Shown piece by piece: positions 26,453 through 33,112 of a stretch of DNA of 64,000 nt (position 1 is the stretch's first letter; the number at the start of each line of letters is the position of its first letter). The notes below the pieces were generated by a model. It was given only the letters and a program-made list of their open reading frames with translations, ran no database searches and was not told the DNA's origin. The stretch covers positions 1-64,000 of the forward strand of contig NZ_AUBV01000010.1 of NCBI RefSeq assembly GCF_000429425.1, in the 5' to 3' direction. Source of the stretch: Algoriphagus mannitolivorans DSM 15301. Its GTDB lineage: Bacteria; Bacteroidota; Bacteroidia; Cytophagales; Cyclobacteriaceae. The position numbers and the translations under genes are program-made.

Positions 26453-26902
26453 TTATTGAAGTCTTGCATTTCCAAAAGGCACTCCCACAGAACCGCACCA
26501 TAAAATCACGTGAGTGTATTTGCTGGTAGAGGAGCCTGTTGGAATCGCGAAGAAATTTTCTCCTGATTTTCTAACCGGCCCCAAGGCCAATAAGTTTGGA
26601 TTTCCGTTTCCAGGATCTGGAGTGAAAGTTGATGAGGTAGAAAGAAAAACAGTGACAGTGCCGGTGGCCAATGCAGTGTTGAAATTTGAACTGAAGGATA
26701 AAAACTCTTTTCCTTTGGAGTCCACGCCTAAATTGGCTGTACCTGTGGAACCTGCTCCGTTTTGATCCACAAAAGATCCCATTCGCTGGACTGAAAGTGA
26801 TCCCGATGGAACAGTCGGGTCAATTATTACTGGTTCAGTATCGTCAGAACAGGAAACTAAGCCTAAAAAGGCTACATAAAATAACAAGAGTACTTTTTTC
26901 AT
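26453..26902 (-). CDS. DM13-domain lipoprotein (paralogue)
   Basis: A 149-residue lipoprotein (LVSC lipobox) and the first gene of the operon. The architecture matches the product of 24493-24942: GTVTVFLSTSSTF and the end HVILWCGSVGVPFGNARLQ, again with one conserved cysteine. Having two paralogues of the same length in one operon suggests that they form a pair, possibly one anchored in each membrane leaflet or acting as redox partners; only the pairing is visible. Its stop is immediately adjacent to the barrel-gene ATG. Confidence 0.82.
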   Translation of the reverse strand: MKKVLLLFYVAFLGLVSCSDDTEPVIIDPTVPSGSLSVQRMGSFVDQNGAGSTGTANLGVDSKGKEFLSFSSNFNTALATGTVTVFLSTSSTFTPDPGNGNPNLLALGPVRKSGENFFAIPTGSSTSKYTHVILWCGSVGVPFGNARLQ

Positions 26903-27010
26903 GATAGATGGAGTTTTGGTTGTTTGTATGATTCAAAACTCGGATTTGACTATCACGAAATGATCACAAAAGAATAAAGCTTTATTTTGGGTCAAATAAG
27001 AAATCAAGGA

Positions 27011-27289
27011 ATGAACTTCGAGGAATTCAAAGATTTAGAAAAGCCTGATTCCGCTTTCTCACCAGAGTTGCTGGCTCTTTGGTACGATGGAAAGGGAGAC
27101 TGGAAAAGTGCTCATGATCAGGTCGATCATTTGGAAACTCGGTCTGCCGCCAGAGTCCATGCCTATCTACATCGCAAAGAAGGAGATAGCTGGAATGCGG
27201 ATTATTGGTATCGACGGGCAGGGGAGAAGAGGCCCAATGGTACTTTGGAAGAAGAATGGAGGGACTTAGTCCTCCGGTTTTTGATCTGA
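27011..27289 (+). CDS. Small conserved-looking hypothetical protein
   Basis: I choose ATG 27011 (MNFEEFKDLEKPD), since the frame otherwise opens with a TTG at 26987. The product has 92 residues. It contains the pattern LWYDGKGDWKSAHDQVDHLETRSAARVHAYLHRKEGDSWNADYWYRRAG, given here in pieces: LWYDGKGDWKSAHD, AYLHRKEGD and NADYWYRRAG. This resembles small conserved proteins found beside unrelated genes in several phyla, but I know no function. It is cytoplasmic. Its last 24 bases overlap convergently with the usher-like gene. Confidence 0.78.
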   Translation: MNFEEFKDLEKPDSAFSPELLALWYDGKGDWKSAHDQVDHLETRSAARVHAYLHRKEGDSWNADYWYRRAGEKRPNGTLEEEWRDLVLRFLI

Positions 27290-29950
27290 CTTGGGCAAGG
27301 GCTTCAGTACTATGTTGAGGCCTTCCAAATAATCCCCATCTGCCAAGGCTTTGATTTCGAATTCGAGCCTACCTGGAACAGATTCAGCCTGCATGTATTC
27401 TAATTGTTTTGGGTCCACTTGAAGGGTGTATTTACCGGGAAGAAGGGAATAAGTGTAAAAACTTCCATCATTGAAAGTTCTCAATATAAGTTCTTTACCA
27501 TCTGATTTGGAGGTTAGAATCAATCTTAATCCTCCCAAACCGGTGGAAGTATTACCTTTTTCAAAAAACACGTAACCATCAATTATTCCAGTTTGATAAA
27601 GTGGAACATCAATCAGTTTAAGTCGATTGGGTTCTGCAATGAATCTAAAGCTTTTCTGCTTTGGTGCTAAATTGGGATTAGGAAGGGAGGCAATATCTAC
27701 GTCCATCCGGTAATTCCAATAGCTCTGAAGTTGTGTAATTCTCAACAACCCGTCTGATCCTATTACAATATTTCCAGATCTGTCCAACCTAACTGCTTTA
27801 GCTGAAACTATTTCCTCTCCTTCATCATAGATTGAGTTTTCATTTGAATCTATAAACAATCTTACAGTCACTCCTGAGCGGGTTATTTGGTCTCTATTGG
27901 AAGGGATAAGGGTCTTCCCTCCTGGATCATAGGCAATAGATCCACTAAGACTCTGCTGGAACTGATATCCTGTAGTTCTTTTTGTGAATTGGGTGGAGGT
28001 TCTCAAAGACGAAAAGTCATATAAGAAGCCAATTTTAAATTGTCCTTGCTTAAAAATAAAATCCCGGTCATAGCCAAGGGTAAATCGACCGTTTTTAAAT
28101 AGAGTTTGAGATAAAAGCAAGCTGATAGATTCTGATCTTTCAAACAGAGTAGAGTAGCGATACTGTCCTCTTAAGAACATACCTCTCACATAAACCGGGA
28201 TACTCGGGGTCCTTGGTAGTGTATAGGTTAAAGAGCCAGTTAAAATTCCTAAAAGGTCCAGGTTTGGATTTTCGGCATTGGTTGGATTTCCTCTTTTTCC
28301 TCCTCGATAGTTTACCCTAAAGACTATTCGATTTATCTGAGTGTTGAAATCAAGTTGATAATTAGAATTAGCCACTCCATTGTTATACCAAAGCCGCTCT
28401 CCAGTTATCCTGAAACCTGAAAATTTTTTAGCGATCTGAAAAGGGAAAAAATAATTCAAACTCGCATCTCTGCTAAGACCAGAGGCATTTAAGGAGGAGT
28501 TGGTATTGTATTCAGTGAATTGAGCATTAATTGAGGTATTACTCGCATAAAAAACACTACCAGTCGCCCTATAATATCGGTCTGGCAAGGCATCAATATT
28601 GATGAGATATTGCTGAAAAATCCGCGCTGAAAGTCCAAAGACACTATAAAATGGATTTTCTCCAAATACTTCACCTCGGTCCACACCGGCCCTTACGGTC
28701 AAAGCATTTGTAATTCCATAAGCAATGTCCGCATGAGTTGCCAAAGTGGTTCCAACTGAATCTTGACTAAACTGAGGAAGTCCGGACTGAAGGTTATAAC
28801 CCACAAATCCTTTGGGAAGAAAGCTAAATGGAATTTGAATTTGTCGGTCTTCTACGATCACTTCTCCTCTCGGCGTGTAAATTCTTGTACTCAGTCTTAC
28901 AGTTCCATAAGTAATTGGAGCATTGAAGCGATAATAGCCCACCTCATTTGCTCTGGTAAAATCAACCAACTGCCCACCAATTAATAATTCTACCTCGGAA
29001 TCTGGGGCAGTAGTCCCGTCGATCACGAACGTGTCTAATTCTAGCCTAGGGATTACGGGATTGTTGGTGACTGACAAACCCAATAAATTGACTGAATTAG
29101 TCAGACCAGAAGTATTTACCTGACCGATACTTAGACTGGAAATTGCAGCATTTCGTTCAGGCACCATTCCTCCGGGAAAGACATATCTCCATCTTATCCC
29201 TGCGAAAGAGGATAGAATATTGCTGGATTGAAAATTGCCAATGTAGGTTCCTTGTAAATCCCCTGCCAACAATTCCATACCCAGATTGAATTGAGCTCCT
29301 ATATTTGAGGAAAGGCTTGATTTATTATAGGTTAGGTTGTAATCGAAAACGCCGAGACTCAGCATTTTTTTTTCCCTTGGAAATAGCAATGGGCTGGTAA
29401 GTGTATCCAGATTTCCCAGTCTATTTTGGAGCTGAGTACGAATCATCTCCCTTTTTTTCCGCTCTTCTATGGGTAAAGTAAATTCGGAAGAAAGGCTAAT
29501 GCTCAGTGCATAGGTATTTATGGTAAAGGTGATCCCAAATATTTTTTGGAAGTATTCTGGGTGGAGGTATAAATCCAATTCCCCAATGTAGTAGTCGTCG
29601 GCAGGAAGTGAAATTGACTTTCCTTTTAAAAAAAACTGTTGAGTCACGGGATCTATTGACCATGAATCATTTTTACTTGGAAAAACTCCCTGAAGTCCTT
29701 TTCCGCTTGCAGTTTTTTCGTAAGGAATGTAAAGCAGGCTTAAAACTTCACCCAAAGGGAGAAAAGCGACATCTCCAAAAAAGGCTCCGTTGATGTATAC
29801 ATTTCCTACTGCAGGATAATTAAAATTAAGGAGTACCTCGCCGTCTGGTTCTTTTTGGGCATAAGTAGATTTACTTAACAAGAAAAAACAGAAAATCAGC
29901 AAGACTATTCTAAGCTTGCTTTGGATTTTCAGGCGAGTTAAGAAATGCAT
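27266..29950 (-). CDS. Outer-membrane usher-like protein (archaic chaperone-usher type)
   Basis: An 894-residue exported protein with a signal peptide ending near TYAQ. Residues about 35-165 resemble the N-terminal usher domain that receives chaperone-subunit complexes (VGNVYINGAFFGDVAFLPL, IGELDLYLHPEYFQKIFG). Residues 190-680 are a long series of alternating beta strands consistent with a 24-stranded barrel. An inserted plug-like segment lies around 300-375 (IDGTTAPDSEVELLIGGQLV, TYGTVRLSTRIYTPRGE, FLPKGFVGYNLQSG). The C-terminal 200 residues hold an SdrB/carboxypeptidase-regulatory-like fold (VRLFIDSNENSIYDEGEEI) also seen in archaic ushers. It would export and anchor pilin subunits. It is the last gene of the fimbrial operon, 39 bases after the chaperone gene. 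Assignment is by architecture and context. Confidence 0.72.
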   Translation of the reverse strand: MHFLTRLKIQSKLRIVLLIFCFFLLSKSTYAQKEPDGEVLLNFNYPAVGNVYINGAFFGDVAFLPLGEVLSLLYIPYEKTASGKGLQGVFPSKNDSWSIDPVTQQFFLKGKSISLPADDYYIGELDLYLHPEYFQKIFGITFTINTYALSISLSSEFTLPIEERKKREMIRTQLQNRLGNLDTLTSPLLFPREKKMLSLGVFDYNLTYNKSSLSSNIGAQFNLGMELLAGDLQGTYIGNFQSSNILSSFAGIRWRYVFPGGMVPERNAAISSLSIGQVNTSGLTNSVNLLGLSVTNNPVIPRLELDTFVIDGTTAPDSEVELLIGGQLVDFTRANEVGYYRFNAPITYGTVRLSTRIYTPRGEVIVEDRQIQIPFSFLPKGFVGYNLQSGLPQFSQDSVGTTLATHADIAYGITNALTVRAGVDRGEVFGENPFYSVFGLSARIFQQYLINIDALPDRYYRATGSVFYASNTSINAQFTEYNTNSSLNASGLSRDASLNYFFPFQIAKKFSGFRITGERLWYNNGVANSNYQLDFNTQINRIVFRVNYRGGKRGNPTNAENPNLDLLGILTGSLTYTLPRTPSIPVYVRGMFLRGQYRYSTLFERSESISLLLSQTLFKNGRFTLGYDRDFIFKQGQFKIGFLYDFSSLRTSTQFTKRTTGYQFQQSLSGSIAYDPGGKTLIPSNRDQITRSGVTVRLFIDSNENSIYDEGEEIVSAKAVRLDRSGNIVIGSDGLLRITQLQSYWNYRMDVDIASLPNPNLAPKQKSFRFIAEPNRLKLIDVPLYQTGIIDGYVFFEKGNTSTGLGGLRLILTSKSDGKELILRTFNDGSFYTYSLLPGKYTLQVDPKQLEYMQAESVPGRLEFEIKALADGDYLEGLNIVLKPLPKSDQKPED

Positions 29951-29989
29951 GAATTCGTTAGTATCCTTTGATCGTAAAAGGGATATTTT

Positions 29990-30814
29990 TTATTTCAAAG
30001 GAACAGTTTTAATTATAGGAGCACATTGAACCAAATCTCCCGATGGAATATCAGCTCTTTTGGTTTCATACTTCAGCTCTATTTGAGAGGCTGTAGCAAC
30101 TTGATCTGGAGTAAGTTCAATCTCCACCGCGCGTAATCCCGAGTAATATAGGGCTACGGTTTGTTGAATTTCTTTGATGACTTCTCCTTGTGAGTTTTTC
30201 ACGCTTGCAGTGACACTTCCTATAAATGGAGAATTGCCAGTGACTTTAAATTCAGGGATTGCACGAAATTTATTTTCGTTTAAAAGGATTTTCACTTCCC
30301 CGATTTCTAGACCAGTAGAAGTTTGTCCTACTTTTTGAAATGCAGCTATGATCTGGTCAAATTGGAAATTTACCTGCGTAGTTACTTCGTCGGTATTAGT
30401 TTGTTCAATATCCGGCGTTTGTGGATTAGAAGTGATTTTGATTCTGGTGAAATAAGTTCCAGCTGAGGCTGATCGATCGGGTCTGACTTGAAGTCGGATC
30501 GTTTGCTGCTGTTGAGGTGCCAAAATAAAAGTTCTTGGAAAGGCACGAACCCGATCTCCAAATCCATTTTGCAAGGCTCGTACACTGTCCCCATATACCA
30601 TTTTTAAATTTCCCAGTTCATCATTTCCCGGGTATCCAAATTCAAATCCAATACTGATCTCTTGGGGGACATTGCCTGGGTTGGTGACAAATAAAGTTCC
30701 CACGCCGTTTTGGTCTATGAATACGGTAGTAGGAGCAAGCGAGATTTGAGCTTGTACATTGCAAATTCCAAAAAGGAAAAAGCTAAGAAGAAGGGTGATT
30801 AGCTGTTTTTTCAT
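29990..30814 (-). CDS. PapD/CsuC-like periplasmic pilus chaperone
   Basis: A 274-residue exported protein (signal peptide, cleavage near VQAQ at 23). The first immunoglobulin-like domain opens with ISLAPTTVFIDQNGVGTLFVTN and reaches the key chaperone motif FPRTFILAPQQQQTIRLQVRP. This is the 'P..f.L.pgq.Q.iR' signature of archaic pilus chaperones. AGTYFTRIKIT then starts the G1-like strand. A second domain of about 100 residues follows. The arginine that PapD uses at its subunit-binding cleft is not obvious in the first strand. It would bind and protect pilin subunits in the periplasm and hand them to the neighbouring usher. The gene lies between the DUF4402 subunit and the usher. Confidence 0.82.
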   Translation of the reverse strand: MKKQLITLLLSFFLFGICNVQAQISLAPTTVFIDQNGVGTLFVTNPGNVPQEISIGFEFGYPGNDELGNLKMVYGDSVRALQNGFGDRVRAFPRTFILAPQQQQTIRLQVRPDRSASAGTYFTRIKITSNPQTPDIEQTNTDEVTTQVNFQFDQIIAAFQKVGQTSTGLEIGEVKILLNENKFRAIPEFKVTGNSPFIGSVTASVKNSQGEVIKEIQQTVALYYSGLRAVEIELTPDQVATASQIELKYETKRADIPSGDLVQCAPIIKTVPLK

Positions 30815-30824
30815 AGGATTAGGG

Positions 30825-30853
30825 GAAAACCCGGAGATATTTTATCTCCGGGT
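30825..30853 (-). terminator. Intercistronic terminator-like hairpin between major subunit and chaperone
   Basis: A perfect 11-base-pair stem (acccggagata / tatctccgggt) has a three-base loop and is followed on the minus strand by tttt. It lies between the DUF4402 subunit and chaperone genes with only 47 bases between them. It could be a partial terminator or a transcript-stabilising 3' end that allows more subunit than assembly protein. Confidence 0.75.
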
Positions 30854-30861
30854 GATTTAAA

Positions 30862-31395
30862 TTAATTGTATTCTACATTGATGTTGAAGGTGCCGGTATA
30901 AGTGCCAGTTGCTTGATTAACTAATGCAGGTATGGTGCCACCTACCCAGATAAAGAATACGCCATTTTCAATTTCAATGGTGTTTCCACTAGCAATAGCC
31001 GCAGCGGATGTCTGACCGGTATTCAGGGCATTACCCACGACTTCTGGAGTCATAACCATTGTAGCTGGAGTAGGATCGGTATTTGACAGGGTTACCGTTG
31101 CATCATAACTTACTGTGACTTCAGTATCGGCACCCGTAAGGTTGAATCTAGCGACATTGGTGATGGTACCGGTGTTTGCATTATCAGTACCATTGGCATC
31201 CAATACGATAGATCCAGGAGTGTTGGCAGAAAGATTACCAAAGGCGATTTCATTCTGAGTACCATCAAGATCAATAGTCAAATCCGCTAGTACGGTTGCG
31301 GAAGCTGGAGCAGAGGTAAATTTTTGTGCCTGAGCAGCGAAACCTAATCCAAGGGTTAGGATTAGGGCAAGGGTGCTTTTAATCATTGTTTTCAT
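30862..31395 (-). CDS. DUF4402 pilin-like protein (candidate major subunit)
   Basis: A 177-residue exported protein with a signal peptide (cleavage near AQAQ). It shows the DUF4402 layout: SASATVLADLTIDLDG near the start of the mature protein, a central sheet, GVFFIWVGGTIPALVNQATG, and an end GTYTGTFNINVEYN of alternating polar and hydrophobic residues. The FFIW(V/L)GG motif recurs in the protein encoded at 32600-33112. DUF4402 and spore-coat-U-like domains are pilin subunits of archaic chaperone-usher fimbriae. It has a 145-base upstream leader of its own and is followed by a hairpin, chaperone and usher. It has the features of an abundantly expressed main subunit; expression is inferred. 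Confidence 0.85.
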   Translation of the reverse strand: MKTMIKSTLALILTLGLGFAAQAQKFTSAPASATVLADLTIDLDGTQNEIAFGNLSANTPGSIVLDANGTDNANTGTITNVARFNLTGADTEVTVSYDATVTLSNTDPTPATMVMTPEVVGNALNTGQTSAAAIASGNTIEIENGVFFIWVGGTIPALVNQATGTYTGTFNINVEYN

Positions 31396-31471
31396 TTGTT
31401 GTTTAATTTAAGGGTTGTGTTTTGTTTAATTGTTTAAGGTTAGAACTGTTTAATAATTCATTTTCGATTGG

Positions 31472-31487
31472 GGAGCAGGTTTGCTCC
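31472..31487 (-). promoter_or_regulatory. Leader hairpin upstream of the major DUF4402 gene
   Basis: A six-base-pair stem (ggagca / tgctcc) with a ggtt loop lies 77 bases upstream of the start codon in the 145-base gap before the DUF4402 gene. No T tract follows on the minus strand. It may shape the leader or the mRNA's stability; no promoter box was seen with confidence. Confidence 0.35.
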
Positions 31488-31540
31488 TAAAGGTTAAAAG
31501 ACATTTTTCATAGGCGTACTAGTTAAGTTTTAATGATCGT

Positions 31541-31984
31541 TTAAGGGTATTCTATAATTAATTTGATTCCTGAAATAATTGGAATTCCTACCCAAGCCCG
31601 CAGGTACATTGGAGTGGGATCAAGGTTTTTGATCAGCATTCTTTGATTTAGGATTTGTAGTTCCTGAATTCCTGTGGATAGTAGCTGAGATTTTTCAAAA
31701 TCTGAAGTACCATTATTTAGGAAATAAGCCTCAAAAGGTGGCTCTATTTTTCTTTGTGGTTCTTCTACTTTCAATAGGAAATTAAGATTCTCTCTGGTGG
31801 AAATACTTATCCAAGCCTTGGCTTTGTTTTTTTCCCATGAGCCTCCAATTAATGGCTCATAGGAAGGAGAATCCATGATTACCCCCGCAGGGATTTCCAG
31901 CTTTATGTTTACCACCTGAGCCTCAAGCCTACATGAGCATAGGAGGAGAATTACCAAGCCATATGTCTTTAAACTTTTAATCAT
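31541..31984 (-). CDS. Small exported protein of the fimbrial operon (possible minor subunit)
   Basis: I choose ATG 31984, which overlaps the upstream stop by eight bases; a longer frame opens at 32002. The product has 147 residues with a signal peptide (cleavage near LEAQ). The mature part is beta-rich and ends GIKLIIEYP, with alternating hydrophobic residues before a terminal tyrosine-proline as in the DUF4402 proteins. It does not show the FFIWGG motif. I do not recognise a family. Its position between the other subunit-like genes and the main subunit suggests a minor pilin, initiator or adaptor. Confidence in that role is low. Confidence 0.65.
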   Translation of the reverse strand: MIKSLKTYGLVILLLCSCRLEAQVVNIKLEIPAGVIMDSPSYEPLIGGSWEKNKAKAWISISTRENLNFLLKVEEPQRKIEPPFEAYFLNNGTSDFEKSQLLSTGIQELQILNQRMLIKNLDPTPMYLRAWVGIPIISGIKLIIEYP

Positions 31985-32600
31985 AGCTGTTGAAAAAGAC
32001 ATTTAGGTTGATGGTACCTGTATAATTGCCTGCAGGAATAGTTCCGATTGGCCCCAATTCTCCATACAGGTAAACAAATGCTTTAGCTTTTATTCTTGTC
32101 TCTGATCCAGATAGAGGGGTAGGAGGTGGGCCGGGAGCGCCTGAAGCCCTGCGATTTACAGGGAAAGTGACATTGTAAAATCCTGTAGGCAATTCAATGG
32201 CATTTGCTTTTCCACTGTTCTCATCCACAGCTCTCTGATTATTATAAGCCATTTTAATTTGAAAAGGGATAGTTTTGGTTGGATCAGAATCCAGAGAAAG
32301 GACTGTTGGAGCATCCACTTCAACGGTTAAGTCAAAATTTTCTGGGGCTTCGATTGCAAAGGCAATTGCACCAACATCATTGAGATTAATGCTGATAGCA
32401 GGACTATTTTGGACAATAATGGCCTGTTTTTGATTGAAGTCGAGTGTCGGGGATGCCATGACTGAGGTGATTATTATGTCATCACTTCCTGTCCAAGTGC
32501 TAAAGCTAATTCTTTGGGAATAGCTTGAATTGACCACACAGAGAGTTCCAGCTAGTAAAGCCAGAAGCATAAAAGGGCGATATGATTTCTTACACTTCAT
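31977..32600 (-). CDS. Exported pilin-like protein (DUF4402/spore-coat-U-like)
   Basis: A 207-residue exported protein with a signal peptide (cleavage near SYSQ). Toward the C-terminus it carries KAFVYLYGELGPIGTIPAGNYTGTINLNVFFNSYD in order: VYLYGELGPIG, AGNYTGTINLNVFF. This is the typical pilin-like end, nearly identical in pattern to GTYTGTFNINVEY of the main subunit. A proline-rich loop (GAPGPPPTPL) lies around residue 150. It overlaps its neighbour upstream as TAATG, meaning translational coupling. It is probably a minor fimbrial subunit; the family assignment is moderate. Confidence 0.75.
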   Translation of the reverse strand: MKCKKSYRPFMLLALLAGTLCVVNSSYSQRISFSTWTGSDDIIITSVMASPTLDFNQKQAIIVQNSPAISINLNDVGAIAFAIEAPENFDLTVEVDAPTVLSLDSDPTKTIPFQIKMAYNNQRAVDENSGKANAIELPTGFYNVTFPVNRRASGAPGPPPTPLSGSETRIKAKAFVYLYGELGPIGTIPAGNYTGTINLNVFFNSYD

Positions 32601-33112
32601 TAGATATATTCTAATTCAATAAGAAATTCAGAGAGGTAAATTCCCGGTGTGGCCAAAGAGACATCCAAGACGCCTCCTAACCAAATAAAGAATTCGCCTC
32701 TTTCGCTTAAAGAAATGTTTGCCTCGCCAACTGTCAAAAGAGTACTTTGGAATTGGGTGTCTTGAGGAGCTCCACTAATTTCAAATGTTGCATTTACTGT
32801 TCCTATTCCTTCTGATTGTTCTTTTAAGACTTCATTTTGGAGGTAGGTGACCCTAACTTTTGCTTTTGGATTTCCAGTGATCTTGAACATTCCAGAATAA
32901 CTACTAGTAATTGGAGAAACGGTAATTTGATTTCCATTTATTCCCGGATTTACTAGATCAATATTTCTGATCGTCAACATCTGAAGGTTATCAGTGACAG
33001 TAGCAGAGGCTTTCACTGAAAGCGTGGCGATTCTTCCATTGATTTGAGCAATGGTTAATTGCTTCGCCAAAACGAAAAAAAGAAAAGTAAAAAGTACAGT
33101 TTTTAACCTCAT
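32600..33112 (-). CDS. DUF4402 pilin-like protein (minor subunit)
   Basis: A 170-residue exported protein. The mature part starts KASATVTDNLQMLTIRNIDL and contains GNQITVSPITSSYSGMFKITG. It ends GEFFIWLGGVLDVSLATPG and IYLSEFLIELEYI, which is the same domain plan as the 30862-31395 product. TAATG overlaps join it to the giant adhesin upstream and to the 31977-32600 gene downstream. It would be a subunit assembled by the chaperone-usher pair encoded downstream. How many of these subunits are tip, adaptor or shaft proteins cannot be told from sequence. Confidence 0.82.
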   Translation of the reverse strand: MRLKTVLFTFLFFVLAKQLTIAQINGRIATLSVKASATVTDNLQMLTIRNIDLVNPGINGNQITVSPITSSYSGMFKITGNPKAKVRVTYLQNEVLKEQSEGIGTVNATFEISGAPQDTQFQSTLLTVGEANISLSERGEFFIWLGGVLDVSLATPGIYLSEFLIELEYI

